Source of the DNA: Actinomycetes bacterium
GTDB taxonomy: Bacteria > Actinomycetota > Actinomycetes > Streptosporangiales > Streptosporangiaceae
Length of the DNA stretch: 64,000 bases
Assembly (NCBI GenBank): GCA_025964575.1
Contig: JAOPYO010000054.1
Location: 1-64,000, forward strand
Direction of reading: 5' to 3'
In this document: positions 34,868-44,261 of the stretch, piece after piece
Layout of the letters: every line of letters starts with the position of its first letter
How positions within the stretch are numbered: the first letter of the stretch is position 1
Translations under genes and position numbers: made by a program
The notes under the pieces: model-generated
Database searches by the model: none
What the model saw: the letters and a program-made list of their open reading frames with translations, nothing else
Told to the model about the DNA's origin: nothing

Positions 34868-36150
34868 CACCTGCGGAGATTCTGAGGTTCGCGCTGCGCG
34901 GGCTCAGCGCCAACAAACTGCGCAGCGCACTGACCACGCTGGGAATCATGATCGGCGTCGGTGCCGTGATCATCCTGGTGGCGGTGGGCAACGGCTCTTC
35001 GGAGGCCATCAAGAAGAGCATCTCCAAGCTCGGCGCCAACTCCCTGACGATCTCCAAGTCGACCTCCGGCGGCGGCCGGAGCGGCGGCTTCGGCGGTCCG
35101 CCCGGCATGGGCGGCAACCGTTCGGGGGCGAGCAGCCAGAGCTCAGGGCCCCGGACCCAGGCGCACGACCTCACGATCGAGGATGCCAAGGCCCTCGTCT
35201 CCTCCACCGACGCGCCCTCGGTGAAGAGCTCGTCCCCCGTGGTGACCTCCTCGTCGGTGACCTCGACGTACTCGGGCACCAGCCACTCCATCAACGAGTT
35301 CGTCGGCACCTACGCGTCGTACTTCGAGGCGTCCGACAAGGTCGTCGCCGAGGGGACGGCCTTCAGCCAGGACGACGTCACCAGTGGAAGCAAGGTCATG
35401 GTGATCGGCACCACGGTCGCCACGGATCTGTTCGGCACCGTGGATCCGCTTGGCAAGCAGATCAACGTCGGCGGGGTCATGTTCACCGTGTCCGGGGTGC
35501 TCAAATCGTCGGGTTCCTCGTCCTCGAGCTTCCAGGACGCGGACGATGTGGCGATCGCGCCGCTGTCGGCGGTGCAGCAGAGCATCACCGGCTATGGCGG
35601 GCTCGACGAGATCCTGGTCTCGGCCACGAGCGCCACCACGGTGAACTCGGCGCAGAGCGAGGTCACCCAGATCCTCAACCAGCGCCATGGGATCAGCGGT
35701 TCGGCGTCGGCCGACTTCCAGATCCTCAACTCGGCCAGCCTGCAGGAGACGGTGACCAGTTCCACCAAGACCTTCACTGTGCTGCTGGGCGCGGTCGCCG
35801 CGATCAGCCTGCTGGTCGGCGGGATCGGGATCACCAACATCATGCTGGTGACCGTCACCGAGCGGACCAGGGAGATCGGCATCCGCAAGGCCATCGGCGC
35901 CCCCAAGGGCGCGATCCTCGGCCAGTTCATCGCCGAGGCCACCGTGCTCAGCCTGGTCGGCGGGATCCTCGGCGTCGCCATCGGACTGCTCGGCAGTTTC
36001 TTCAAGATCGTCGGAATCCAGCCGGTGATCGTGCCGTCGTCGGTCGCCCTCGCTCTCGGAGTGTCCGTGGCGATCGGACTGTTCTTCGGCAGCTACCCCG
36101 CCAACCGCGCCGCCAAGCTCCGCCCGATCGAAGCGCTACGGCACCAATGA
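34864..36150 (+). CDS. MacB-like ABC transporter permease (FtsX fold)
   Basis: A 428-residue permease with the MacB layout: a first membrane helix ([20 protein letters not shown]), a large extracytoplasmic domain with a Gly-rich insert (about 70-95), and three C-terminal helices with the FtsX motif [28 protein letters not shown] and the closing [16 protein letters not shown]. It works with the upstream ATPase and adaptor. Substrate unknown; these systems export peptides, antibiotics or lipoproteins. Confidence 0.94.
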   Translation: MTPAEILRFALRGLSANKLRSALTTLGIMIGVGAVIILVAVGNGSSEAIKKSISKLGANSLTISKSTSGGGRSGGFGGPPGMGGNRSGASSQSSGPRTQAHDLTIEDAKALVSSTDAPSVKSSSPVVTSSSVTSTYSGTSHSINEFVGTYASYFEASDKVVAEGTAFSQDDVTSGSKVMVIGTTVATDLFGTVDPLGKQINVGGVMFTVSGVLKSSGSSSSSFQDADDVAIAPLSAVQQSITGYGGLDEILVSATSATTVNSAQSEVTQILNQRHGISGSASADFQILNSASLQETVTSSTKTFTVLLGAVAAISLLVGGIGITNIMLVTVTERTREIGIRKAIGAPKGAILGQFIAEATVLSLVGGILGVAIGLLGSFFKIVGIQPVIVPSSVALALGVSVAIGLFFGSYPANRAAKLRPIEALRHQ

Positions 36151-36172
36151 CCCGACAGCAAGGAGAAGCAGC

Positions 36173-36805
36173 GTGAACAAGAGCCGGCGGCGCAAACCGG
36201 GCCCGGGGAACCTGGCCGAGGACGAACGGGACGGCAGTGACCTGCTCTCGACGTCCCCGTTCGACGGTGACATGGAGGCCGATCTGGCGGCGAAGCCGCC
36301 CCGGATGAAGCTGCCGGGGCCGGCCCTCTATTTGGGAGCCGGGATCCTGGCAGTGGTCGGATTCGTCGGCGGGATCCAGGCCGACAAGCTCTGGGGTGGC
36401 AACTCTGGTTCTTCCGCCGGAGGCGCGGCCTCCGGAGCGGCCGGCCGGACCCAAGGCGGGGGCTTCCAGGGCCGGGGCTTGCAGAGCGGCACTGGTGGTA
36501 CCGGGAGCACCGGCAACATGACCATCGGCACCGTACAGAAGGTCGTCGGGAAGACGATCTATCTGAAGACCACCGACGGAACGACCATCAAGATCACCAC
36601 GGACGGATCCACCAAGGTGAAGGTAGCCAAGAGCGGCTCGGCCAAGGACCTCAAGTCCGGCGCGTCCATCGTCGTTCAAGGCTCCGCGAACAAGAACGGC
36701 ACGGTCACCGCCACCACTGTCAGCGAAGGTGGCGGCTCCCAGGGCGCCGGCTCGCAGACCGGTGGATTCCCGAACGGCGGCGGCGGGGCCGGCCCGGTCG
36801 GCTGA
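36173..36805 (+). CDS. Membrane-anchored protein with DUF5666-like outside domain
   Basis: A 210-residue protein with an acidic cytoplasmic N terminus, one membrane segment (LYLGAGILAVVGFVGGI, about 45-62), a Gly/Ser linker, and a small beta-rich domain (TIGTVQKVVGKTIYLKTTDGTTIKITTDGSTKVKVA, in pieces) of the type common in DUF5666/OB-like proteins. A Gly-rich tail follows. GTG start with AAGGAG upstream. It sits 22 bases after the MacB permease, so is probably an accessory of that exporter. Function unknown. Confidence 0.75.
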   Translation: MNKSRRRKPGPGNLAEDERDGSDLLSTSPFDGDMEADLAAKPPRMKLPGPALYLGAGILAVVGFVGGIQADKLWGGNSGSSAGGAASGAAGRTQGGGFQGRGLQSGTGGTGSTGNMTIGTVQKVVGKTIYLKTTDGTTIKITTDGSTKVKVAKSGSAKDLKSGASIVVQGSANKNGTVTATTVSEGGGSQGAGSQTGGFPNGGGGAGPVG

Positions 36806-36857
36806 TCCCCGGCCCAGGCATCGGAAGTCATGTGAAATCGCAAGGAGAGATATCGTG

Positions 36858-37256
36858 ATGAGTTCGACGAAAACGGTCCGACTGCTCGGCGGGGCGGCCG
36901 TCGCCGGTGTCCTGCTGCTCGCCGGCGCCTGCGGTGGCAGCAGCGGAAAGAGCGGAAGCGGTACGGGGGGTACGTCCAATGGTTCGGCCGGTTCCATGGC
37001 GGCCTTCACCAAGTGCCTGAAGGATCAGGGGGTCACCCTGCCCAACCGCGGTCTGGGTGGTGGGCGGCCCAGCGGCGCCCCCACGGGTAGGCCCTCCGGC
37101 AATCCCTCGGGGCGCCCCACCGGTAGGCCGAGCGGTGCGCCGTCAAGGTCCGCGGCTCAGCAGAAGGCCATGAAGGCCTGCGCCTCCCTCGCTCCCAATG
37201 GCGGCCTGGGCGGCCAGGGCGGCGGCCCCGGTGGTGCCGGTGGGCAGGGCGGTTGA
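36858..37256 (+). CDS. Small lipoprotein with Pro/Gly/Arg-rich repeats
   Basis: A 132-residue product. A lipoprotein signal is clear (VAGVLLLAGACGGSSG). The mature part has two Cys-containing segments (AFTKCLKDQGVTLP and KAMKACASLAPNGG) around a repeat of GRPSG/GAPTG type, and ends Gly-rich. This two-Cys layout is common in small exported actinomycete proteins of unknown role. The ATG at 36858 is 9 bases after AAGGAGA; a GTG at 36855 is equally possible. Last gene of the MacAB-like operon. Confidence 0.75.
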   Translation: MSSTKTVRLLGGAAVAGVLLLAGACGGSSGKSGSGTGGTSNGSAGSMAAFTKCLKDQGVTLPNRGLGGGRPSGAPTGRPSGNPSGRPTGRPSGAPSRSAAQQKAMKACASLAPNGGLGGQGGGPGGAGGQGG

Positions 37257-37339
37257 TCTGACCTCTGGTCAGTGATCTGCAGGTAGCGCCCCGGCCGGAT
37301 TCGCATCCGGCCGGGGCGCATCCATTTCCGCCCGTGGGT

Positions 37340-38779
37340 CTAGCCCGGAGTGCCTGGCAGGCGCAGGAGGGCGATGGTGCCGCCACCGGGGGCGCGTTCG
37401 AGCCGTACCTCTCCACCGGACTCGCCGGCGACCCGGTGCACGATCGACAGGCCCAGCCCGGAGCCGGGCATGCTGCGTGCCGATGGGGAGCGCCAGAAGC
37501 GTTCGAAGACGTGCGGTAGCTCCTCTTGCGGGATGCCCGGACCGTGGTCTCGTACGGTCAGTTGGCCCTGGTGCAGGTGCACGTCCACGGTGCCGTCCGG
37601 CGGGCTGAACTTCACGGCGTTGTCGAGCAGATTCACCACCGCGCGCTCCAGCGAGCCCGGGTCTCCGTGGACGTACCAGGGTTCGACCTTGGTCTCGATG
37701 CGCAGGCTGAGGCCGCGCAGCCGGGCCCGGCCCACCGCGTTGTGGACGACCTCGTGCAGTGAGACGACCTGCTTCGGCTTCGCGGTCTCGTCCTGCCGGG
37801 CCAGTTCCAGCAGGTCGCCCACCAGGCTGGACAGTTCGAGCATCTGTGCCTTGACGCTGACCAGCAGCCTGGCCCGGGTCTCCGGAGGCAGGGCGCGGCC
37901 GGTCGCCTCGCTGCGCATCAGCAGATCGATGTTGGTGCGCATGCTGGTCAAGGGAGTACGCAGCTCATGTCCGGCGTCGGCGATGAGCCGTTGCTGGTGA
38001 TCCCGGGCGCTGGCGAGCGCCCTGGTCATGGGGTTGCCCGACCGGCTGAGCCGGGCGATCTCGTCCTTGCCCTCGATGGGGATGGCCGTGTCCAGGTCTT
38101 CGGTGCGGGCGATGTGCTCGACCACATCGGTCAGCTGGTCCACCGGCTTGAGGGACGCTCGAGCGATCATCAGACCGGCCGCCGCGGAGACCAGGACGCC
38201 GAGGGCGGAGACCGAGATCAGCGTGAGCGCGAGGGTGCCGAGCGGCCCCTCGACCTGATTGAGCGGGATCGCGTAGGAGACCGCTCCACCGGTTCCGTCC
38301 CAATGCCGGGTGATGATGCGTACCGGGGTTTCGGTTCCGTCGGTGGGGCTGATGCCGACACCATCGTGGGTGGCTTCGTTCCGCGCGCCCTTGGCGACCT
38401 CGAGGTCCTGCTGGGTGACGGTCAGTGCCCCATTGTCGGGGATGGTGCAGGGCGTCCCGTCGGCCTTCAGCACCTGCATGAGGGAGGGCGGACGGAAGCC
38501 GGTGCCGCGGCTGGTGGTCGGCTTCTGCGTACAGTTGATCAGCGCCTGCTGCAGTTGGCTGGAGAACGGATCGGTGCCCAGTGGCCCGTTTCCCAGTGGC
38601 CCGTCGCCCCGTGGCCGATTGGCTCGGCCGCTCGTGGCGTGCAACCGCTGGTCCAGCTCCTTGTAGAGCTCACTTTTGACCAGGAACCAGCTGAGGGTGG
38701 CGCAGGCGGCGACCGCCACGGCCACGGCCAGCGCGATCAGCAGGGCCAGCCGGGCCCGCAGCGTCAGCCGTCGGGTCAT
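37340..38779 (-). CDS. Sensor histidine kinase, MprB-like
   Basis: A 479-residue membrane kinase: first membrane helix ([22 protein letters not shown]), an extracytoplasmic sensor of about 150 residues, a second helix ([24 protein letters not shown]), HAMP, the phospho-accepting His in [21 protein letters not shown], and an ATPase domain with the N box [18 protein letters not shown] and GSGLGLSIV. It is translated with the response regulator (4-base overlap). The motif set resembles MprB of mycobacteria, which senses envelope stress. Its location next to the MacAB-like exporter suggests it controls that operon. Confidence 0.93.
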   Translation of the reverse strand: MTRRLTLRARLALLIALAVAVAVAACATLSWFLVKSELYKELDQRLHATSGRANRPRGDGPLGNGPLGTDPFSSQLQQALINCTQKPTTSRGTGFRPPSLMQVLKADGTPCTIPDNGALTVTQQDLEVAKGARNEATHDGVGISPTDGTETPVRIITRHWDGTGGAVSYAIPLNQVEGPLGTLALTLISVSALGVLVSAAAGLMIARASLKPVDQLTDVVEHIARTEDLDTAIPIEGKDEIARLSRSGNPMTRALASARDHQQRLIADAGHELRTPLTSMRTNIDLLMRSEATGRALPPETRARLLVSVKAQMLELSSLVGDLLELARQDETAKPKQVVSLHEVVHNAVGRARLRGLSLRIETKVEPWYVHGDPGSLERAVVNLLDNAVKFSPPDGTVDVHLHQGQLTVRDHGPGIPQEELPHVFERFWRSPSARSMPGSGLGLSIVHRVAGESGGEVRLERAPGGGTIALLRLPGTPG

Positions 38780-39504
38780 GGGGTCGCCGCCGAGCGGAGG
38801 ACATAGCCGACCCCCCGTACGGTGTGGATCAGCCGGGGCAGCCCGTTGATCTCGGTCTTACGGCGCAGGTACATCACGTACACGTCGAGCGAGTTGGAGG
38901 CCGGCTCGAAGTCGAACCCCCAGACCGTCTCCAGGATCTGCTCGCGGGTCAGCACCTGACGCGGATGGAGCATGAACATCTCGAGCAACATGTACTCGGT
39001 GCGGGTGAGCTCGAGCGGCTTGGCCCCCCGAGTCACCTCACGGGTGAGGGTGTTCATCCTGAGGTCGTCGAAGGTGAACTCGTCGGTGTCGCCCTTGGCC
39101 GACGGCGACGCCAGGGTGCTGCGCCGCAGCAGCGCCCGGATGCGGGCCAGTAGTTCGTCCAGCTCGAAGGGCTTGACCAAATAGTCGTCGGCCCCCGCGT
39201 CCAGCCCGGTGACCCTGTCGCCGACCATGTCGCGGGCGGTCAGCATCAGCACCGGCAGCGTCGAGCCCTGGGCGCGCATCCGCCGGCAGGTCGTCAACCC
39301 GTCCATGCGGGGCATCAGCACGTCCAGCACCACCAAATCGGGCTCCGAGCCCGCCACCCGCTCGAGCGCCTCGACCCCGTCTGATGCCTCGACGACCTCA
39401 TAGCCCTCGAAGGCGAGGCTGCTCATCAGGGAATCCCGGACCGCGGGCTCATCGTCCACGACCAGAATGCGGGCGCGCCGATCCAGCTCCTCATGACCGT
39501 CCAT
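38776..39504 (-). CDS. OmpR/PhoB-type response regulator, MprA-like
   Basis: A 242-residue DNA-binding regulator. Receiver domain: [13 protein letters not shown] with the phospho-acceptor Asp in [13 protein letters not shown], the Thr of MLTARD, and the Lys of YLVKPFEL. The C-terminal winged helix has [25 protein letters not shown] and a closing YLRRKTEI...[10 protein letters not shown]. The ATG at 39504 is preferred over 39534: TTAGCGT about 8 bases before it suggests a leaderless start. First gene of the regulator-kinase pair. Confidence 0.94.
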   Translation of the reverse strand: MDGHEELDRRARILVVDDEPAVRDSLMSSLAFEGYEVVEASDGVEALERVAGSEPDLVVLDVLMPRMDGLTTCRRMRAQGSTLPVLMLTARDMVGDRVTGLDAGADDYLVKPFELDELLARIRALLRRSTLASPSAKGDTDEFTFDDLRMNTLTREVTRGAKPLELTRTEYMLLEMFMLHPRQVLTREQILETVWGFDFEPASNSLDVYVMYLRRKTEINGLPRLIHTVRGVGYVLRSAATP

Positions 39505-39581
39505 GAACCCTACGCTAACCAGGTCTTGGACCATTGTGAGCCGGTGGCGGACCCGGTCAGCCTGTTCTCAGGCAACTCTCA

Positions 39582-41180
39582 TCAATGCTTGACTCCCGTT
39601 TCATCCCTCAGCCGGGTGGCAGGCTCGGGGATGCTCACCGGCTCTGGAGCCGGGGCGGCGGACCGCTCAGGCCGGAAGGCGATCAGGAGGGCGAGCGCCC
39701 CCAGGAGTGCCGTTCCCATCGTCCACATGCAGGCGACGTGCATCGCGTGGATGAAGGCTTGGTCGGCCGCCGTGGAGAGCCCAGGCCAGTGGGTAGTGAT
39801 GGCGACATGCCGAGCGACTTCCGCCGATACCCGGGCCTGCTGCCGTACGGGCTCGGGCGCACCGGTGAGGGTCCCGTCGATGCCCCGCCGGTAGACGATC
39901 GACATGATCGTGCCGAGGAAGGCGATGCCGAGCACGCTGCCGGTCTGCCGCACGGTGTTGGTGACCGCCGATCCGGCTCCGGCCCGCTCCAGCGACAGTG
40001 TTCCCAGCACAGTGGCGGTGACCGGTGCGATGACCATGCCGATCGTGAGGCCCTGGACGAACACCAGCAGTTCGTTCCAGATGATCGGAGTATGCAGCCC
40101 GAACAGCCCGAACGTGCCCATCGCCAGCCCGGCCACGGCAAGGCTGATCGAGCTGACCGACCGTACCGACCACCGTCGTACCAGCCGGGTGGCGAGCGGA
40201 GCGCCCAGCATGACGCCGAGTGCCGCCGGCGTCGCGGCCAGTCCCGCCGCCAGCGGCGAGAAGCCGCGCGCACCCTGCAGGTAGAAGGCGGCGTAGAAGC
40301 CGCTGCCGGTCATGGCGAAGAACAGCGCTGCGAGCGCGAAGTTGCCGCCGGAGAACCGGCGCTGGGCCAGCAGCCGGGGATCGAAGCTGGGCTCCGGGAA
40401 TCGCAGCTCCACGAGGATGAAGGCGGCCAGCAGCACGAGTCCCGTGACGATCGGGGCCCACACGCTCGCTGGCGTCCATGAGGCGAGCTGACCCGCGCGG
40501 ATGAGTCCGTACGCCAGAGAGGCCAGTCCGGTGGTCGACAGGATCAGCCCGGCCGGGTCGAGTCGGCGCCGCCGCGGACTGCGGAAGTTCGGCACGAGTG
40601 TGGCGATGCCGATCAGGCCGAGGACCACGACCGGGACGTTGACGAGGAACACCGAGCCCCACCAGAAGCTGTCGAGGAGCAGCCCTGCCAGCACCGGCCC
40701 GGCGGCCAGCCCGAGGCCGCTGGAGGCGGAGAAGAAACCGAGCGCGGTGGCCCGGGCCTGACCGGTGAAGGTCCAGGTGAGGATCGCCATCGTCGCAGGC
40801 ATGATGAGCGCGCTGCCCACTCCCATCGCGGCCCGCGCGGCGATGAGCTGGCCGGCGCTGCCGGCGTAGGCCGCCCAGATCGAGGAGCCGCCGAAGACGA
40901 CCATGCCGGTGGCGAGCACGGTCCGGTGCCCGAACCGGTCGCCCAGAGCGCCGGCGGTGAACATCAGGGTCGCGAAGACCAGCGTGTACGACCCGACCGC
41001 CCACTGCAGCTGGCCGGGGGTGGCACCCAGCCCCTTCGAGGGATCGGCGAGCGTCTCGAAGGCGGTGCCGAGGATGGTGTTGTCCAGCCAGACCAGTAGT
41101 TGGGAGAAGACGAGTACGGCCAGGATGAGGCGCTGCCGGGACTTCGGCAGCGTGGGGGGAGAGGTCATGGGAATACCCAT
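39582..41180 (-). CDS. DHA2-family (EmrB/QacA-like) drug exporter
   Basis: A 532-residue MFS protein with about 14 membrane segments. The start of helix 1 (FSQLLVWLDNTILGTAFETL), the motif GALGDRFGHRTVLATGMVVFGGSS and the antiporter motif in FFSASSGLGLAAGPVLAGLLLDSFWWGSVFLVNVPV identify the drug:H+ antiporter group. Starts at 41180 or 41168 are both possible; neither has a strong ribosome site. The divergent MarR gene and the shared inverted repeat suggest repression lifted by a toxic ligand. Confidence 0.92.
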   Translation of the reverse strand: MGIPMTSPPTLPKSRQRLILAVLVFSQLLVWLDNTILGTAFETLADPSKGLGATPGQLQWAVGSYTLVFATLMFTAGALGDRFGHRTVLATGMVVFGGSSIWAAYAGSAGQLIAARAAMGVGSALIMPATMAILTWTFTGQARATALGFFSASSGLGLAAGPVLAGLLLDSFWWGSVFLVNVPVVVLGLIGIATLVPNFRSPRRRRLDPAGLILSTTGLASLAYGLIRAGQLASWTPASVWAPIVTGLVLLAAFILVELRFPEPSFDPRLLAQRRFSGGNFALAALFFAMTGSGFYAAFYLQGARGFSPLAAGLAATPAALGVMLGAPLATRLVRRWSVRSVSSISLAVAGLAMGTFGLFGLHTPIIWNELLVFVQGLTIGMVIAPVTATVLGTLSLERAGAGSAVTNTVRQTGSVLGIAFLGTIMSIVYRRGIDGTLTGAPEPVRQQARVSAEVARHVAITTHWPGLSTAADQAFIHAMHVACMWTMGTALLGALALLIAFRPERSAAPAPEPVSIPEPATRLRDETGVKH

Positions 41181-41229
41181 CGGTTTGGTGGGAGTGCGGC
41201 CGTGCGGGCCCGGCACGACCGCGGAGTAT

Positions 41230-41286
41230 GATTGGCAGGTTCCTGACGATTGATAGCTTGGCAAACTCGTCAAGAACCTGTCAATC
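41230..41286. promoter_or_regulatory. Long inverted repeat, likely MarR operator
   Basis: Arms 41230-41249 and 41267-41286 match in 18 of 20 positions (GATTGGCAGGTTCCTGACGA against the complement of the right arm). They lie between the divergent exporter and marR starts and cover both likely promoters. Confidence 0.75.
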
Positions 41287-41304
41287 TCTCGACTGTGAGA
41301 ATGT

Positions 41305-41736
41305 GTGCCCGTGGGCAAGTTTCTGGATGAGGCCGGTTCACTGAGTTTCCTGGTCCGGCAGGCCTGGCTGAGCATGCGTTCGGCGATCGAGGCGGAGCTG
41401 AAGGCACACGGACTCTCGGTGGCGCAGTACGCGACCCTGATGATCGTTCATGAGAACTCCGGCTGCTCCAACGCCGATGTCGGGCGAGCCGTGTCGAGTT
41501 CCCGGCAGGCCGCCAACGAACTCCTTGCCGGTATGGAGCGAGACGGCCTGATCGTGCGCGGCCCCCACCCCAGCGATCGGCGCACCCAGCAGATCACGCT
41601 CACCGAGCTCGGCCGGCGCCGGCTGGAGGAGGCCCACCCTGCCGTGAGCCGTCGCGAGAACGAGCTCGAGTCCACCTTCACCGACGACCAGCGCGAGGCC
41701 GTCAGGGTCTGGCTCGCCCACATGTCCCAGGTCTGA
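41305..41736 (+). CDS. MarR-family transcriptional regulator
   Basis: A 143-residue winged-helix repressor. Core: LSVAQYATLMIVHENSGCSNADVGRAVSSSRQAANELLAGMERDGLIVRGPHPSDRRTQQITLTELG (helix-turn-helix and wing, about 38-105). The DRR wing motif is intact. GTG start at 41305, with an alternative GTG at 41311. Divergent from the DHA2 exporter, its probable target. Confidence 0.92.
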   Translation: MPVGKFLDEAGSLSFLVRQAWLSMRSAIEAELKAHGLSVAQYATLMIVHENSGCSNADVGRAVSSSRQAANELLAGMERDGLIVRGPHPSDRRTQQITLTELGRRRLEEAHPAVSRRENELESTFTDDQREAVRVWLAHMSQV

Positions 41737-41906
41737 GCTCCGCACTCCCGCCGGGCATCATCTTCAGTGGTTACATTCACTTTTCGCCGGGTGCTGGCCG
41801 TACGGCGGCAACCGTATGAATATGGGGACTCACACAGGGCATGTCTTCGAGATGCGCGACGCGCATGTGGTGATGACGAGACGGGGTCAGGTTGAGGGCA
41901 TTTCAT

Positions 41907-43415
41907 ATGGTGGCCGTGATCGCTGCTGCCTCGCTGGCGGCGACCGCATGCGCCGGCATGCGGGGCACCGCCGGTTCGACTCCGTCTTCGTCGCCCGTCG
42001 ACACGGTGGCTGGCCTGGAGTCGTTCTACCGGCAGCACCCGTCCTGGAGCGACTGCAAGGGCGGCTTCCAGTGCGCCGACGTTCGGGTGCCGCTCAACTA
42101 CGCCAAACCGGACGGCGGTGAGCTGAAGCTGAAAGTCATCCGGCTGCCCGCCCAGAAACGCGCCGACCGGATCGGCTCGTTGGTCACCAACCCAGGCGGG
42201 CCCGGTGGTTCCGGTGTCGACTTCGTCCGGAGCGCTGCCCGGGCCTTCGGCACCGCGATCCTCGACCGCTTCGACATCGTGGGCTTCGATCCGCGCGGTG
42301 TCGGGCAGAGCGACCCCGTCCGCTGTGAGAGCCCCAAGCAACTCGACCGCTACTTCGCCACGGACACTTCGCCCGACAACCAGGCCGAGATCAACCAGAT
42401 CGCCGCTGTCAGCAAGGAGTTCGCCGATGGCTGCCAGGCCATGTCCGGCCGGCTGCTGCCGTACGTCGGCACCGTCAACGCCGCACGCGACATCGATGTC
42501 CTGCGCGCCGCGCTGGGCGACCGGAAACTGACCTACTACGGGGCCTCGTACGGGACGTACCTCGGCGCCTTCTACGCCGAGCAGTTCGCCAAGAACATCC
42601 GCGCCCTGGTGCTCGACGGCGCGGTCGACCCCAAGCTGACCGCCGAGCAGGTCAACATCGAACAGGCCAAGGGCTTCGAGCGTGCGCTGCGGTCCTTCGC
42701 CGCCGACTGCGTCCAGAGGCCGAACTGCCCCCTTGGCAACGGCTCTGTCGATCAGGCGCTGGATCAGGTGTCCGCCCTGCTCGCCCGCGCGGACCGCACG
42801 CCCCTCAAGAACAGCTCCGGCGACGGTCGCACGATCAACGAGGCGATCGTGTCTCTGGGTATCGCTCAGCCGCTCTATGTGAAGCAGTTGTGGCCGTCGC
42901 TGCGGCTGTCCCTGACCCAGGCCATCAAGGACGGTGACGGCACCAGCCTGCTGGCCAGCGCCGACCAGCAGGTGGAGCGCAGGCCCGACGGCACCTACTC
43001 GAACCTGATGGAGGCGAACAACGCCGTCAACTGCATCGACAGGCCGTACGCCCACGACATCGCAGCCTTCCAGAAGCAGGCTGACGAGGCCAAGAAGGTC
43101 GCGCCGCACTTCGGGCCCTTCATCGTGTGGAGCACGCTGATCTGCGGATACTGGCCGATCAAGACCACCCAGAAACCTCGCCCACTGGCCGCCGCCGGGG
43201 CCCCTCCCATCGTCGTGGTCGGCACGACCCGCGATCCCGCCACCCCGTACGAATGGGCGAAGGGCCTGGCGTCCGAGCTCAAGTCGGGAGTGCTGCTCAG
43301 CCTGGACGGCGACGGCCACACCGCCTACCTGCAGGGAAACCCCTGCATCACCGGGGCGGTCGAGACCTATCTCGTCAGCGGCAAACCCCCTGCGGCGGGC
43401 ACCCTCTGCCGATGA
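41907..43415 (+). CDS. Exported alpha/beta hydrolase, tripeptidyl-aminopeptidase-like
   Basis: A 502-residue exported enzyme of the SlpD/Tap family. Lipoprotein signal: VAVIAAASLAATACAG. The oxyanion and nucleophile regions are clear: LVTNPGGPGGSGVDFV, DIVGFDPRGVGQSDPV, and the nucleophile Ser in YYGASYGTYLGAFYAEQF. A C-terminal TAP-like domain holds the Asp (TRDPATPYEWA) and the His (LDGDGHTAYLQG). Cysteines in pairs suggest disulfides. Family members cleave N-terminal tripeptides or short peptides outside the cell. The ATG at 41907 follows TTGAGGG; a TTG at 41892 is less likely. Confidence 0.9.
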   Translation: MVAVIAAASLAATACAGMRGTAGSTPSSSPVDTVAGLESFYRQHPSWSDCKGGFQCADVRVPLNYAKPDGGELKLKVIRLPAQKRADRIGSLVTNPGGPGGSGVDFVRSAARAFGTAILDRFDIVGFDPRGVGQSDPVRCESPKQLDRYFATDTSPDNQAEINQIAAVSKEFADGCQAMSGRLLPYVGTVNAARDIDVLRAALGDRKLTYYGASYGTYLGAFYAEQFAKNIRALVLDGAVDPKLTAEQVNIEQAKGFERALRSFAADCVQRPNCPLGNGSVDQALDQVSALLARADRTPLKNSSGDGRTINEAIVSLGIAQPLYVKQLWPSLRLSLTQAIKDGDGTSLLASADQQVERRPDGTYSNLMEANNAVNCIDRPYAHDIAAFQKQADEAKKVAPHFGPFIVWSTLICGYWPIKTTQKPRPLAAAGAPPIVVVGTTRDPATPYEWAKGLASELKSGVLLSLDGDGHTAYLQGNPCITGAVETYLVSGKPPAAGTLCR

Positions 43416-43480
43416 TCGTCGACCGGGCGCGCAGAGGTGCCGTGACCCGGTAGACTTCATGCCGCCGTCCCGTACGGCTG

Positions 43481-43553
43481 GCCGCCTTAGCTCAGTCGGC
43501 AGAGCGATTCACTCGTAATGAATAGGTCAACGGTTCGATTCCGTTAGGCGGCT
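43481..43553 (+). tRNA. tRNA-Thr (anticodon CGT)
   Basis: A 73-nt tRNA: acceptor arms GCCGCCT/AGGCGGC, D-arm TAGCTCAGTCGGCAGAGC, anticodon stem ATTCA/TGAAT around CTCGTAA (anticodon CGT, reading ACG), and T-loop GGTTCGATTCC. Discriminator T; CCA not encoded. Confidence 0.95.
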
Positions 43554-43564
43554 CGTAGTTTGAC

Positions 43565-43597
43565 CAGGGCGTTCACCCTCACAGGGTGGACGCCCTG
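43565..43597 (+). terminator. Intrinsic terminator after tRNA-Thr
   Basis: Near-perfect 15-bp stem CAGGGCGTTCACCCT/AGGGTGGACGCCCTG with a 3-base loop, 11 bases past the tRNA, followed by ATCTTGTTCC. Confidence 0.8.
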
Positions 43598-43630
43598 ATC
43601 TTGTTCCGGACCAGTTTCCGTACCACTTTT

Positions 43631-43876
43631 TTAAACCGTCCCATTTCGGCCACTACCGGGGAACAACGCCTTGCCCATGCGGCGGGCGCCGTCCTGCATC
43701 AGTTCGCTCGCCACGTGGGTGTAGCCGCGGGTGACCCGGATGTCGCCGTGCCCGAGCATCTCCTGGACGACGGGCAGCGCCACTCCGGCCTCGAGCATGA
43801 TGGTCGCCGCGGTGGGCCGGGCCGCGTGCACCCGCGGTGAAACGAGCGGGAAGTTCTGGGCCGTTGATCAGCACTC
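43631..43876 (-). pseudogene. Decayed tyrosine-recombinase (phage-type integrase) C terminus
   Basis: The readable part, AATIMLEAGVALPVVQEMLGHGDIRVTRGYTHVASELMQ, is the C-terminal catalytic region of an integrase, with the LGH histidine and the nucleophile Tyr (GYTHV) intact. Just upstream the RHT(A) motif has become ARPTAAT, so the conserved His is Pro. The matching upstream sequence (FPLVSP and INGPE) is split between frames with a stop, and the N-terminal two thirds are missing. Its position beside tRNA-Thr fits an element once integrated there. Upstream remnants past 43876 are not recognisable. Confidence 0.75.
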
Positions 43877-44261
43877 CAGAGGGTGACCTGGACGCCGTCG
43901 ACCGGGCCCTGGGCGCGTAGCCGTACGGTCCCGCTTCGCAGCCGCTCAGCGACGACAGCCGCCAGGGCGCAACTTGCCGAGCGGCCCCGGGTGGAGGAGA
44001 TCGAGCGGGCCTTCAGGGACAAGGTCGTGCGCATGTGGCGACGCATCGGGCCGACTGTGCTGCAGGTCGCCGAAGGCAGCTTCTGATCGATGCACCTGGG
44101 TGATTTTCAGGTGCGTGTCCGATATTCGAAGCGGGGGTTCCCTGCTGCTGGATCAGCTAAGGGCAATGGCCTAAAGATACGACTCTGACCTGATACGTTC
44201 CCTCGGGCCTTAGGCGCATAGTGAGCCGAAAACTGTTGTCCGCTTTTCCCCGGGAGTTTCC
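43877..44261. other. Gene-free stretch between integrase remnant and collagen-like gene
   Basis: Short open frames only. It may hold further debris of the integrated element. The last 120 bases are less G+C rich, contain TGATACGTT (about 44192) as a possible -10 region, and GGGAG before the collagen-like ATG. Confidence 0.4.

Noticed and set aside
41448-43460. 670-codon minus-strand frame opposite the peptidase
   Set aside because: Shadow frame spanning marR, an intergenic region and the hydrolase gene; the plus-strand genes have intact catalytic motifs.
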